Below, one piece after another: positions 1 to 11,891 of a DNA stretch of 29,145 nt. Below the pieces are notes generated by a model, which was given only the letters and a program-made list of their open reading frames with translations, was not told the DNA's origin and searched no databases. A program made the translations under genes and the position numbers. The stretch comes from Betaproteobacteria bacterium (GTDB lineage: Bacteria > Pseudomonadota > Gammaproteobacteria > Burkholderiales > SG8-41): positions 1 to 29,145 of the forward strand of contig JAOTVX010000043.1 in assembly GCA_029863175.1 (NCBI GenBank), given 5' to 3'. The stretch's first letter is position 1. Every line of letters starts with the position of its first letter.

Positions 1-1709
1 GCTATTACCGAACGGCCAAGTCGGTATCGCAACTCAACACCATTCTGCTGCAGTACCTGGGTACCCGCATCGCTCCGGTGCACGACAAGGAATACCACCC
101 TATCAACGAGCGCTTCGGAATGAGAGGTGAACGACTCGAGGCGCACGACGATCGGGTATTCAGGCGATGTCCCAGCGCAATTCTTGAAAGCTTCGTGCTC
201 CTGCAACAACATCACGAGCTAAAGGGCATGAATGCTCCAACCTTGCGCTCACTATGGCGGGCACGACGCCTCATCAACACGGCATTTCGTCGGGACCAGC
301 ACAACCGCCAGCAGTTCATGCAAGTCTTAAGGAGCCCGGAACGGGTGGAGCGCGCGCTGCGGCAAATGAACGAAAACGGAGTCCTCGGCGGCTACCTCCC
401 CGACTTTGGTCGGATCGTCGGCCAAATGCAGCACGACCTCTATCACGTCTACACGGTGGACGAACATATCCTGCGCGTCGTGCGCAATCTTCGCCGCTTC
501 TCGATCCCGGAGCTGGCGCATGAGTTCCCGTTATGTAGCCGCCTTATGAGCAATTTCGAGCGACCGGAGGTGCTGTATGCGGCGGCGCTGTTTCACGACA
601 TCGCGAAGGGGCGCGGTGGTGATCATTCGCAGTTGGGCGCGGTCGACGCGCGACGCTTCTGTCGTGACCACTCGCTCAGCCCTGACGATACCGAGCTCGT
701 GCCGTGGCTCGTCGAAAACCACCTCGTCATGTCCGCCACCGCGCAGAAGCAGGACATCGCCGATCCGGAGGTGATATCGGCGTTCGCCCAGCGCGTGCGC
801 GACGAGCGCCATCTGCATGCTCTCTATCTCCTTACAGTCGCTGACATTCGCGGAACCAGCCCCAAGGTATGGAACGCGTGGAAATCGAAGCTGCTCGAGG
901 ACCTGTTCGGCGCAACGCGCCGGCGTCTCGCCGGCCACCGCGCCACGGTTGCCAGCAACCTTCAGATGCGTCAGGAGGAGGCTCGGACAAAGCTTCGCCT
1001 CTATGCGGTTTCGGAGCACGCCCAGGACAAGCTGTGGGCGAAACTCGATGACACCTATTTCCTGCGTAACGAGTCTCAGGAGATTGCGTGGCACACACGC
1101 TCGCTTTACTACCGTGTGGACTCGCCCGAGCCAATCGTCAAGGCTCGCGTGTCGCCAGCGGGCGAAGGACTGCAGGTGATGATCTATGTGCCGGATCAGA
1201 AGGAGCTCTTCGCCCGCATCTGCAGTTTTTTCGAGAGCATCAGCTACGATATTCACGAGGCCAAGATCTACACCACGCGGCACGGCTACGCGTTCGATTC
1301 CTTCCAGGTCCAGGATCCTGACAACCGGCGTCCGCAGTACCGGGACGTGATCGGGCTGATCGAATACGAACTTGCCGATCGTCTCAGGAACAAGACGCCG
1401 CTGCCGGCGCTCAGCAAACCGCGTCTGAACCGCGAGTTGCGCCACTTTCCGATCTCGCCGGAAGTGAATGTTCAACCCGACGACAGAGGAGTTTACTGGG
1501 TGCTCTCTGTGATTGCGGGTGACCGGCCGGGACTACTATCCCGCGTCGCCCGCGTGCTGACAGCTTACGATATCGATTTGCACACCGCGAAGATCAACAC
1601 GCTCGGTGCCCGCGCCGAGGACGTGTTTCTCGTCACGGGAGCAGGGCTCAAGAACCCGAAAACGGTCGTGCGGCTGGAAAGCGCCTTGGTCGAGCAGCTC
1701 CGTACCTGA
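1..1709 (+). CDS. glnD: Bifunctional uridylyltransferase/uridylyl-removing enzyme GlnD, 3' part only
   Basis: GlnD senses glutamine and adds or removes UMP on PII proteins, so it sits at the top of nitrogen control. The reading frame is open from base 3, so the gene begins upstream of the window and the N-terminal nucleotidyltransferase domain is missing here. The first visible residues (YYRTAKSVSQLNTILLQ) match the segment before the HD domain. The HD phosphohydrolase motif (FHDIAKGRGGDHS) is at about 591-630 and would do the UMP removal. Two C-terminal ACT domains follow: one around GLQVMIYVPDQKELFARI, the second around VLSVIAGDRPGLLSRVARVL, ending near the stop at 1707-1709. A GTG at 78 is an internal codon, not the start. 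The next gene converges on it, and the 91-bp gap is filled by 7-bp repeats. Confidence 0.95.
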   Translation, partial: YYRTAKSVSQLNTILLQYLGTRIAPVHDKEYHPINERFGMRGERLEAHDDRVFRRCPSAILESFVLLQQHHELKGMNAPTLRSLWRARRLINTAFRRDQHNRQQFMQVLRSPERVERALRQMNENGVLGGYLPDFGRIVGQMQHDLYHVYTVDEHILRVVRNLRRFSIPELAHEFPLCSRLMSNFERPEVLYAAALFHDIAKGRGGDHSQLGAVDARRFCRDHSLSPDDTELVPWLVENHLVMSATAQKQDIADPEVISAFAQRVRDERHLHALYLLTVADIRGTSPKVWNAWKSKLLEDLFGATRRRLAGHRATVASNLQMRQEEARTKLRLYAVSEHAQDKLWAKLDDTYFLRNESQEIAWHTRSLYYRVDSPEPIVKARVSPAGEGLQVMIYVPDQKELFARICSFFESISYDIHEAKIYTTRHGYAFDSFQVQDPDNRRPQYRDVIGLIEYELADRLRNKTPLPALSKPRLNRELRHFPISPEVNVQPDDRGVYWVLSVIAGDRPGLLSRVARVLTAYDIDLHTAKINTLGARAEDVFLVTGAGLKNPKTVVRLESALVEQLRT

Positions 1710-1711
1710 CG

Positions 1712-1805
1712 GAATGTTGAATGTCAAATTTTGAATGTTGAATAATCCTCGTCGCATGACTTGACCTCAGCCTGTACCATTTAGCATTCAACATTCAACA
1801 TTATT
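1712..1805. repeat. Facing arrays of 7-bp repeats between glnD and def
   Basis: Five consecutive 7-bp units lie at 1712-1746 (GAATGTT, GAATGTC, AAATTTT, GAATGTT, GAATAAT). Three units of the complementary type lie at 1785-1805 (CATTCAA, CATTCAA, CATTATT). The last unit runs into the def stop codon at 1801-1803. The two arms can pair over about 12 bases around a loop of some 40 bases, so the RNA of either convergent gene could fold into a terminator-like stem. No known element is recognised. Confidence 0.8.
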
Positions 1806-2334
1806 CATCCTGAAGGTCCTGCCCCGGGAAGAGCTCCTCGTTGAAGCCGAAATTGCGCAGATCCCGGATCCGCATTGGATAGAGGATTCCCGCGAGGTGA
1901 TCGCACTCGTGCTGCACGACCCGTGCGTGGAAATCACTCACCGTGCGATCGATCTCTTGCCCGTATTGGTCCCGACCCCGATAGCGTAGCCGGCGATGGC
2001 GCGGAACGAGGCCACGCATGCCGGGCACGCTCAGACATCCCTCCCAGTCTTCTTCGATTTCGCTGCCGACCGGCACCAGCACCGGATTGATCAGAACGGT
2101 ATAGGGCACCAGCTCGGCATCGGGATAGCGCGCGTTACGCTCCACTCCGAAAACGGCCACCTGAAGCCCGACCCCGATCTGAGGCGCCGCAAGCCCGGCG
2201 CCGTTGAGGGCCCGCATCGTATCCTCCATATCGGCGATCAGCGAATGCAATTCGGGCGTATCAAAGCGCTTTATCGGCTGTGCAACCCGCAACAGTTGCG
2301 GGTCCCCCATGCGCAATACGGTCCTAATCGCCAT
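1801..2334 (-). CDS. def: Peptide deformylase
   Basis: Removes the formyl group from the initiator methionine of new proteins; a cytosolic metalloenzyme. All three family motifs are present in the 177-residue product: [10 protein letters not shown] at residues 45-54, EGCLSVPG at 98-105 with metal ligand Cys100, and QHECDH at 141-146 with ligands His142 and His146 and catalytic Glu143. The length is normal. The start codon at 2334 overlaps the last 11 bases of the upstream phosphorylase gene, which points to coupled translation. It is the last gene of the minus-strand run from smc. Bacteria often carry several def paralogues. This copy is not next to fmt, so it may be a second deformylase. Confidence 0.93.
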   Translation of the reverse strand: MAIRTVLRMGDPQLLRVAQPIKRFDTPELHSLIADMEDTMRALNGAGLAAPQIGVGLQVAVFGVERNARYPDAELVPYTVLINPVLVPVGSEIEEDWEGCLSVPGMRGLVPRHRRLRYRGRDQYGQEIDRTVSDFHARVVQHECDHLAGILYPMRIRDLRNFGFNEELFPGQDLQDE

Positions 2335-3070
2335 CGAGACTCAGCAACCGGTCCAGCACATTGCGCACGCGCGCCATCGCGACCTCGGATACCGCATTGA
2401 TCTCTTCCAGGCGCACGCCATTCCTGCTCGTCCCGCGGCCCGCAGCGTAGTTAACGACCACCGCGATCGCCGCGTAGCACAGGCCCATCTCGCGCGCCAG
2501 CGCCGCTTCGGGCATGCCAGTCATGCCGACCATGTCAGCCCCGTCGCGCTCGAGCCGGTTGATCTCTGCGACGGTTTCAAGGCGCGGCCCTTGCGTTACC
2601 GCGTAAGTGCCGCCATCCATCACGGGCTCGCCTGTCGCGGCGGCCGCTTCAAGAAGCCGCCTCCGCATCGAGTCGCAATACGGGAACGTAAAATCAATAT
2701 GCGTCACGCTCCGGTCCGCTTGATCGAAAAAGGTCGAATTGCGGCTATGGGTGTAATCGATGATCTGATCGGGTAGCGCCAGCGCTCCGGGAACGAGGTC
2801 CGCGCGAATGCCACCCACCGAAGCGATCGAGACGACATTCCTTGCTTTCTCGGCATGCAGAGCCCAGATATTCGCCCGATAGTTCACCTCGTGCGGCGCA
2901 ATCGTGTGGCCATAGCCGTGGCGCGCCAGGAACACGACCTCGCGCCCCTGAATCGTGCCGAAGGTCAAGGCGCCGGACGGCTCGCCGTAGGGTGTCCGCA
3001 CCACCTGGCGCCGCGTGATGTCGAGATTGGCGAGCTTTGTCAGCCCGCTGCCGCCGATAATGCCTAACAT
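2324..3070 (-). CDS. mtnP: S-methyl-5'-thioinosine (or thioadenosine) phosphorylase
   Basis: A 248-residue member of the MTA/purine nucleoside phosphorylase family, which splits methylthio-nucleosides from polyamine synthesis into base and methylthioribose-1-phosphate. The start [10 protein letters not shown] and the segments [27 protein letters not shown] and [10 protein letters not shown] follow the family. ASVGGI replaces the TACGSL of human MTAP. From memory this pattern, including [13 protein letters not shown], matches the Pseudomonas aeruginosa enzyme that prefers methylthioinosine and releases hypoxanthine. The adjacent hpt gene, which salvages hypoxanthine, fits that choice. The ATG at 3070 is supported by the conserved N-terminus but has no Shine-Dalgarno sequence; the leader consists of 7-bp repeats. 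The gene overlaps def by 11 bases. The family is secure; the exact substrate is inference. Confidence 0.85.
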   Translation of the reverse strand: MLGIIGGSGLTKLANLDITRRQVVRTPYGEPSGALTFGTIQGREVVFLARHGYGHTIAPHEVNYRANIWALHAEKARNVVSIASVGGIRADLVPGALALPDQIIDYTHSRNSTFFDQADRSVTHIDFTFPYCDSMRRRLLEAAAATGEPVMDGGTYAVTQGPRLETVAEINRLERDGADMVGMTGMPEAALAREMGLCYAAIAVVVNYAAGRGTSRNGVRLEEINAVSEVAMARVRNVLDRLLSLDGD

Positions 3071-3105
3071 GGTGATGGATGATGGGTGATGGATGGTGGG
3101 TGATT
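3071..3105. repeat. 7-bp repeat array upstream of the phosphorylase gene
   Basis: Five head-to-tail 7-bp units on the plus strand: GGTGATG, GATGATG, GGTGATG, GATGGTG, GGTGATT. They begin directly next to the ATG of the minus-strand phosphorylase gene and so form its whole ribosome-binding region. The rest of the gap to hpt (3106-3177) shows no further unit and no gene. Confidence 0.8.
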
Positions 3106-3177
3106 AACGATAACCGCAACCCGCGCTGCGCGAGTTGAAGCGGCGCTCCTCACCTGGCAACTTGCGCTCTGGAATCA

Positions 3178-3729
3178 TTACAGTTCCTTGAGGGCGTAGA
3201 TCTCGGGCAAATTCCGCCATACGCCGCCGACATCCATGCCAAATCCGAACACGTACCGGTCGGGAACGTGAACGCCCACAAAATCCGCACCAATGGGTTT
3301 CGGTTTTCCCGTGTCCTTTTCAGCGAAGACAACGCTGTAGACGCGACTGGCGCCGGCCGCGAGCACCTTATCGCGAATCGCAGCGAGCGTCTTGCCCTCG
3401 TCCAAAATGTCGTCGAGTACCATCACGACGCGCCCTGCGACGCCGGTACCCGGGGTCACGTTCCAGGCGATCTCGCCTCCCTGCGTCGCGGTTCCGTAGC
3501 GGGTAACGTCCAGATAGTCGAATTCGAGTGGAAACCTCAGTTGCGGCAGTAGCTGCCCTGCGAAAATCACGCTCCCCCGCATCACACACAGCACCAGCGG
3601 AAAGGCGTCGGCGAGCTGCACAGAAATTTCGCGTGCGAGCCGAGCTACGGCCTCGGATACCGCAGGGCCCGATACCACCAGATCGGCCGTATCCAGTAGG
3701 TGCCGCGCTTTTTCAGGTGACAGGCTCAC
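3178..3729 (-). CDS. hpt: Hypoxanthine/guanine phosphoribosyltransferase
   Basis: Makes IMP or GMP from hypoxanthine or guanine and PRPP; a cytosolic purine salvage enzyme. The 183-residue product has the PRPP-binding loop VVMVLDDILDEGKT at residues 101-114, the flexible-loop region around RYGTATQGGE, and CVMRGSVIFAG near residue 48, in the family order. Start is GTG at 3729, 17 bases after the galU stop; no good Shine-Dalgarno sequence is visible, so translation may depend on galU. The product can use the hypoxanthine expected from the downstream methylthioinosine phosphorylase, so the pair looks like a short salvage route from polyamine synthesis back to IMP. Confidence 0.92.
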   Translation of the reverse strand: MSLSPEKARHLLDTADLVVSGPAVSEAVARLAREISVQLADAFPLVLCVMRGSVIFAGQLLPQLRFPLEFDYLDVTRYGTATQGGEIAWNVTPGTGVAGRVVMVLDDILDEGKTLAAIRDKVLAAGASRVYSVVFAEKDTGKPKPIGADFVGVHVPDRYVFGFGMDVGGVWRNLPEIYALKEL

Positions 3730-3746
3730 AATGTGGCGACGGCAAA

Positions 3747-4625
3747 TTATAGATGGCGACAGCCAAGTTTCCTGAGAAATTTTCTGACATCGGCGCCTAC
3801 TTCAGGGTGCTTTAGCGCATAGGCTAGATTGGCCTGCAGGTACCCAAGCTTGCTGCCGCAGTCGTAGCGCACGCCGTCGAATTCGTATGCGAAGACATGT
3901 TCCTCGTGGAGCAGCGAACCGATGCCGTCGGTCAGTTGTATCTCCCCGCCCGCGCCGGGCTTGATGCCCTGCAAATGCCGGAAAATCGCGGGGGTGAGCA
4001 CGTATCGCCCCACGACACCGAGCGTCGAGGGCGCCTTCTGCGGCTCGGGTTTTTCCACGATACCGATCATCTCGTGCGGCGAACGCGAACGCCCAACGGT
4101 CTTCACGATGCCATACTGCCGGGTCTGGCGTCGCGGGACATTCTCCACGGCCACGACGGAGCAGCCCGTATCCCGGTAGACCTTGACCATTTGCGCCAGC
4201 GCCGGTGTCTTCGCATCAATCAGGTCGTCGGCAAGCACGACCGCAAACGGCACATTTCCCACCACGGGCATGGCGCACAGAATCGCGTGACCGAGCCCAA
4301 GCGTTTGCGGCTGGCGCACGTAGGTACAGGAGACGTGCGACGGAATAACTTCCCTGACAATCTTAAGTAGCTCCCGTTTGCCGCGGCCGGTCAGCTCGAT
4401 CTCGAGCTCATAGGCGGTGTCGAAGTGATCCTCTATGGCGCGCTTGCCACGACCCGTAACGAAGATCATTTCCGTCATACCCGCTGCCACGGCCTCCTCG
4501 ACGGCGTACTGAATGAGCGGTTTGTCAACGATTGGGAGCATCTCCTTGGGGCTCGCCTTCGTTGCCGGCAGGAAACGCGTGCCCAATCCCGCCACGGGAA
4601 ATACGGCTTTTGTAATCTGTCCCAT
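3747..4625 (-). CDS. galU: UTP-glucose-1-phosphate uridylyltransferase
   Basis: Makes UDP-glucose from UTP and glucose-1-phosphate, feeding polysaccharide and LPS precursor synthesis. The N-terminus carries the nucleotide-binding signature [20 protein letters not shown] (residues 9-28), followed by [12 protein letters not shown]. Other conserved stretches are [27 protein letters not shown] and [10 protein letters not shown]. The length of 292 residues is normal. It starts two bases after the ligA stop and ends 17 bases before hpt, so all three are probably read from one transcript. Placement of galU in a cell-division/ligase run has no obvious functional logic. Confidence 0.95.
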   Translation of the reverse strand: MGQITKAVFPVAGLGTRFLPATKASPKEMLPIVDKPLIQYAVEEAVAAGMTEMIFVTGRGKRAIEDHFDTAYELEIELTGRGKRELLKIVREVIPSHVSCTYVRQPQTLGLGHAILCAMPVVGNVPFAVVLADDLIDAKTPALAQMVKVYRDTGCSVVAVENVPRRQTRQYGIVKTVGRSRSPHEMIGIVEKPEPQKAPSTLGVVGRYVLTPAIFRHLQGIKPGAGGEIQLTDGIGSLLHEEHVFAYEFDGVRYDCGSKLGYLQANLAYALKHPEVGADVRKFLRKLGCRHL

Positions 4626-4628
4626 TCG

Positions 4629-7776
<3,148 letters not shown>

Positions 7777-7792
7777 TGCACGCTCCCGGAAA

Positions 7793-10700
7793 TCAGGCCG
7801 CTTCTTCGGTCAGCTTCATCGCCTCTTCAATATCCACCGCAACCACCCGCGATACGCCCGGCTCCTGCATGGTGATGCCAAGCAGCTGTTCCCCGACTTC
7901 CATGGTGATCTTGTTGTGGCTGATGAACAGGAATTGCGATTGCTGCGACATTTTCTTCACGAGGTCACAGAAGCGCCCCGTATTGTGATCATCGAGCGGC
8001 GCGTCGACTTCGTCCAGCAGGCAGAATGGCGCGGGGTTGAGCTGGAACAGCGAAAATACGAGCGCCAGCGCGGTCAGAGCCTTCTCACCACCCGAGAGCA
8101 GGTGGATCGAGGTGTTTTTCTTGCCGGGAGGCTGGGCAGTGACCTGCACCCCTGCATCGAGGATTTCCTCGCCGGTCAGGATCAAGTGTGCATTCCCACC
8201 GCCAAAAAGGGCGGGAAACAGCTCGCTGAAATGGCGATTGACTTCGTCAAAGGTCTGCTGGAGCCGCTCGCGTGTCTCGCGGTCGATGCGTCGGATCGCA
8301 TCCTCGAGCGTCGCCATGGCCTCGGTCAAATCGCGGGATTGCGCGTCGAGGTAATCCTTGCGCTCCCGGGCCGCCTGCAGTTCCTCCAGCGCGGCGAGAT
8401 TCACCGCTCCCAACGCCGTGATCTCTTCGTTTAGCCGCCCGATCTCCGCCTGCAGCGCACTCGGGCGGGTACCCTTTTCGAGCGATGCAGCCAAGTCTTC
8501 CTCGCGCGCCCCGGCCTCGGCCAGCTGCTGCGCGTACTGCGCCTCGTTGAGGCGGGCTTCCTGTTCCTTCAGGCGAGTATCGCCGACTTTCTCGCGCAAC
8601 GGCTCGAGCTTTTGCTCGCAGGCGTGGCGCTCTTCGTCGACCGTTTTGAGCTGTCCCTCCAGGCCCTCCTGCGCATCGCGCGCCTGCGCGAGCGTCTGTT
8701 CCCGCTCGGCGCGCAGCGCCAGCGCCTTCTGCAACTGCTCCTGAAGCGTCGCTCCCTGGTAACCGCTCAGTTCCTGCTGGCGCGCGAAGAGCGTGCCTGA
8801 CAAGCGCTCCACGCTTTGATAAACAGCTTTAATAGAGTTATCTATTTCATTGATTTTATTATCACATGTATGCTTGTGGAAGGTGGCTTGCTGGGCAGCA
8901 TCGCGAGCTTCCTGTAGCGCTTTTCGCTGAAGTTCCAGGACCGCTTCTGCGCGGCGGTAAAGGTCATTCGCAAGCGCAACCTGCTCGCCCAGTTCATTGG
9001 CTTCCGCGCGCAACTCGGCGCCCCGCGCTTCAGCCACTTGGCCGGTCTCGTTTGCTGTCCGGGTCTGCGCTTCGACCTCCGCCAACTCTTCTACAATCTG
9101 CCGCGTGCGCTCGGTGACACGCTCGTTCATCTGGGCGAGGCGCAGGGCCTCCATCTGCAACGCGTGGTGGTGGTGCTGCTGGTTGCCAATGGTTTGCCGC
9201 AGCTCGTCCAAACGCACTCGGTGCTCACCGACCTCCTGATCGGCTAGGGCCGCCCGCCCGCGTAGTGCAGCAACTTCCTCGCGCACGGTTTTCATCGTGC
9301 CCTCAAGCTGCTCGATTTCGCGCTGCCGCGAGAGCACGCCATGCAGCTCGGTGTCGGGGGCATGGAAACTCACGCTGTGCCGGGTGAACGCGTGCCCCTC
9401 CCGTGTCACGAACATCGCGCCCGCCGGCAGCTTGGCGCGCGCGGTGAGGCCGTCACCCGCGCTCGGCGCGATGTACACCTGGTGCAGCCACTCGCCCACC
9501 GCTGCCTCAGTCCGGGGATCCCTGCAACTCACGTAGCGATGCAGCGGCTCATAGCCGGCCCACGCCTGGGCCGGCTCCGGCGCCGCATTCGACAGCGCAA
9601 AGACGGCTACTTTCCCTGGGGGCGGTTCCGCGAACCATGTTTCGGTCTCGGTGAGGCGCTCCAGGGCGATGGCAGTAAGCCGTTCGCGCAGCACGGCTTC
9701 CAGCGCATCCTCCCAGCCGGCTTCGATGCGGATGCCCTGCCACAGCCGCGGGGCCTGATCGAGGCCGTGCGTTCCGAGCCAACCCGCGGTGTTGGCGCCG
9801 CGCGCGAGGCGCTCCTGGAGCTGCGTGAGCGCATGCAATCGCGCCTCGAGTCCGCTCATCCGCTGACTTCCCGTCTCAAGCGCCGCGTCGGCCTCACGCG
9901 CTGCCTGTTCGGCCTGAGGCAGCCCCGACTCTTGCGTCATGAGCGTCTCGCGTGCGGCCTGGAGTGCCTTTTCCAGCCCGAAAATTTCTTCCTGCAGCTG
10001 CGCCAGCCGTTCCGTATTGGCCGGCTCCAGTGCTTCGCGCTCATCACGCAGTCGCTGCACGCGCTGACCGAGTTGCTCCAGCAGCTGAATGGCATGGGTG
10101 CGCTTGGTCTGCTCGACCTCGAGCTTTTGCTCCGCCAGGGCCAACGCGCGTAGCAGTTCGTCGTGGCGATTGCGCGTTGCCCGGAACGTTTCCTCGGCAA
10201 CGGGGAGCTTGTCGGTCTCCACCCGCGCCACTTCCTCGAACGCCGTAAGTCGCTCCGCCGCCTCGCCCAGCGACTCGCGCCACTCGGCAAGCTCGCCCTG
10301 TGCCACAGCCATCTGTCCGCGATCCCGTTCGAGTTGCGTCTGGAGCTCTCCGATCTCACGCTCGACGCGACTGCGGTTCTCGCGCTGGTGAGCGATCTCC
10401 TGCTCCAGCCGCGCGGTCTCGGCATTGGACTCGTAGAAAGCCCCTTGGGCGGTCTGCACTTCATCGCTTGCGCGGTAGTGCTGCGCCCGCATGGCTTCCA
10501 GCCGCTTTTCGATCTCGCGCAAGCGCGTGGTTTCAGCCTCCAGCTCGAGGCCGAGCCGCTCGATTTCGCGGGTATGACGTGCCCGCTGGGCGGCCGCTTC
10601 CTGCCGCCGCAGCAACCACAACAGGTTCTGCGTGCTCCGCAACTGCCCCTGGAGCTCATGGTAGCTCGTCGCGACCTCAGCCTGGGCCTGAAGGTGCTCG

Positions 10701-11314
10701 AGCTGCTTGTCCAGCTCCTGACGAATGTCTTCCACCCGCAACAGATTGTCGCGGGTATCCCTGAGCCGAAGCTCGGTTTCGCGGCGCCGCTCGCGATACT
10801 TGGAAACGCCCGCCGCTTCCTCGAGGAAGACGCGCAATTCCTCCGGCTTGGCCTCGATCACCCGCGAGATCATCCCCTGCTCGATGATGGCGTAGGCGCG
10901 GCTTCCAAGTCCCGTGCCAAGGAAGATGTCGGCAACATCGCGCCTGCGCACGTGAAGATTGTTGACGTAGTACGACGAGTCCGCGTCACGGTTGAGCACG
11001 CGACGAACCGAGATCTCGGCGTAGCTTGCCCACTGCCCGCCGGCCTTGCCGAGGCTGTTGTCGAAGACGAGTTCGACGCTCGCCCGGTTCACTGGCTGGC
11101 GCTGGCCCGAGCCGTTGAAGAGCACGTCCTGCATGGTTTCGCCGCGCAGGTGCCGCGCCGACGTTTCCCCGAGGACCCAGCGTACGGCATCAATGACGTT
11201 GGACTTGCCGCAGCCGTTGGGGCCGACGATGCCTACCAGTTGTCCGGGGACAGGGATGTGAGTGGGATCTACGAAAGACTTGAAGCCGGCGAGATTGATC
11301 TGCTTGAGGCGCAC
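7793..11314 (-). CDS. smc: Chromosome segregation ATPase SMC
   Basis: A condensin-type ATPase that organises and separates chromosomes, usually with ScpA and ScpB (not in the window). The 1173-residue product has Walker A GPNGCGKS at residues 31-38, long coiled coils, a central hinge near residues 500-650, and a C-terminal head with LLSGGEKALTALAL from residue 1072 and Walker B CLLDEVDAPLDD. The start is GTG at 11314, giving MRLKQINLAGFKSF, a typical SMC beginning. It is the first gene of a seven-gene minus-strand run. A block at 8821-8870 is only 22% GC while the reading frame stays intact; the encoded stretch (CDNKINEIDNSIKAVYQS, about residues 816-834) lies in the second coiled coil. Confidence 0.96.
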   Translation of the reverse strand: MRLKQINLAGFKSFVDPTHIPVPGQLVGIVGPNGCGKSNVIDAVRWVLGETSARHLRGETMQDVLFNGSGQRQPVNRASVELVFDNSLGKAGGQWASYAEISVRRVLNRDADSSYYVNNLHVRRRDVADIFLGTGLGSRAYAIIEQGMISRVIEAKPEELRVFLEEAAGVSKYRERRRETELRLRDTRDNLLRVEDIRQELDKQLEHLQAQAEVATSYHELQGQLRSTQNLLWLLRRQEAAAQRARHTREIERLGLELEAETTRLREIEKRLEAMRAQHYRASDEVQTAQGAFYESNAETARLEQEIAHQRENRSRVEREIGELQTQLERDRGQMAVAQGELAEWRESLGEAAERLTAFEEVARVETDKLPVAEETFRATRNRHDELLRALALAEQKLEVEQTKRTHAIQLLEQLGQRVQRLRDEREALEPANTERLAQLQEEIFGLEKALQAARETLMTQESGLPQAEQAAREADAALETGSQRMSGLEARLHALTQLQERLARGANTAGWLGTHGLDQAPRLWQGIRIEAGWEDALEAVLRERLTAIALERLTETETWFAEPPPGKVAVFALSNAAPEPAQAWAGYEPLHRYVSCRDPRTEAAVGEWLHQVYIAPSAGDGLTARAKLPAGAMFVTREGHAFTRHSVSFHAPDTELHGVLSRQREIEQLEGTMKTVREEVAALRGRAALADQEVGEHRVRLDELRQTIGNQQHHHHALQMEALRLAQMNERVTERTRQIVEELAEVEAQTRTANETGQVAEARGAELRAEANELGEQVALANDLYRRAEAVLELQRKALQEARDAAQQATFHKHTCDNKINEIDNSIKAVYQSVERLSGTLFARQQELSGYQGATLQEQLQKALALRAEREQTLAQARDAQEGLEGQLKTVDEERHACEQKLEPLREKVGDTRLKEQEARLNEAQYAQQLAEAGAREEDLAASLEKGTRPSALQAEIGRLNEEITALGAVNLAALEELQAARERKDYLDAQSRDLTEAMATLEDAIRRIDRETRERLQQTFDEVNRHFSELFPALFGGGNAHLILTGEEILDAGVQVTAQPPGKKNTSIHLLSGGEKALTALALVFSLFQLNPAPFCLLDEVDAPLDDHNTGRFCDLVKKMSQQSQFLFISHNKITMEVGEQLLGITMQEPGVSRVVAVDIEEAMKLTEEAA

Positions 11315-11342
11315 TCTTTTATCGACGAAGTTATAATCTGAG

Positions 11343-11356
11343 CGTCAACATTGACG
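11343..11356. promoter_or_regulatory. Perfect 14-bp palindrome in the smc/queF divergent promoter region
   Basis: CGTCAACATTGACG is a perfect palindrome midway in the 74-bp gap between the divergent smc and queF starts. Each arm also reads as a TTGACG -35 hexamer pointing outward. For smc, TCGATA at 11320-11325 lies 17 bases from the minus-strand copy. For queF the match to a -10 box is poor (around 11372-11377). A TATAAT at 11332-11337 on the plus strand has no convincing -35. The site could be an operator, or two back-to-back promoter elements. No regulator is identified. Confidence 0.35.
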
Positions 11357-11388
11357 GTGGATTGTAACGGATTTAGGCGCTCACGATA

Positions 11389-11811
11389 ATGCCAGGCAAG
11401 CCTTCGAAACCGCTGGAGACCTTCGCGAACCCTCACCCAGCGCGCGACTATCGGATTCACATGGAAATACCGGAGTTTACGTGCCTGTGCCCGCGCACGG
11501 GCCAACCGGACTTCGCGACCCTCGTGCTTGACTACGTGCCTGACCGGCGTTGCGTCGAGCTGAAAAGCCTCAAGCTCTACGTTTGGTCCTGGCGGAACGA
11601 GGGCGCCTTTCACGAGTCGGTCACGAACCGGATCCTGGAAGATCTGGTGCGGGCCACGCGTCCGCGCTTCATGCGCCTGGCCGCCCGCTTCAACGTCCGC
11701 GGCGGCATCTACACGACGGTCGTCGTCGAACACATCAAGCCGCGTTGGAGACCGGGGCCGGCCGTAGACCTGGCCACACTTCAGCCTGCTCCGGGTAGCC
11801 CCGCGAACTGA
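11389..11811 (+). CDS. queF: NADPH-dependent 7-cyano-7-deazaguanine reductase QueF
   Basis: Reduces the nitrile preQ0 to the amine preQ1 in queuosine tRNA modification; cytosolic. The 140-residue product is the short single-domain type. It has the active-site stretch [13 protein letters not shown] with catalytic Cys34 and Asp41, which keep the 7-residue spacing known from Bacillus QueF. The QueF signature [16 protein letters not shown] at 57-72 is followed by His75-Glu76, matching the substrate-binding His-Glu. It is divergent from smc and upstream of dapC. The Shine-Dalgarno sequence is weak. No preQ1 riboswitch is visible in the 74-bp leader. Confidence 0.95.
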   Translation: MPGKPSKPLETFANPHPARDYRIHMEIPEFTCLCPRTGQPDFATLVLDYVPDRRCVELKSLKLYVWSWRNEGAFHESVTNRILEDLVRATRPRFMRLAARFNVRGGIYTTVVVEHIKPRWRPGPAVDLATLQPAPGSPAN

Positions 11812-11832
11812 CCCGCGCGCCGAAAGGCCCCT

Positions 11833-11838
11833 TATAAT
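11833..11838 (+). promoter_or_regulatory. Candidate -10 box for dapC
   Basis: A perfect TATAAT lies in the gap after the queF stop, 54 bases before the preferred dapC start. The nearest -35-like hexamer is CTGACC at 11808-11813 with a long 19-base spacer, so the box is clear but the promoter is unproven. Confidence 0.4.
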
Positions 11839-11891
11839 CCGCACCTTTCGTTCTCTTGGGGGAGACCCTCCCCGGTGTCTGCCGAGCCAGC

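Noticed and set aside
1712..1805. CRISPR array
   Set aside because: Repeat units are seven bases, adjacent without spacers, and no cas gene is present.
10163..11341. 392-codon open frame opposite smc
   Set aside because: Antisense shadow of the SMC head and coiled coil; no family features and no ribosome-binding site that stands out.
11315..11388. preQ1 riboswitch in front of queF
   Set aside because: The short leader has none of the hairpin/A-rich tail layout of preQ1 aptamers; only the 14-bp palindrome is present.
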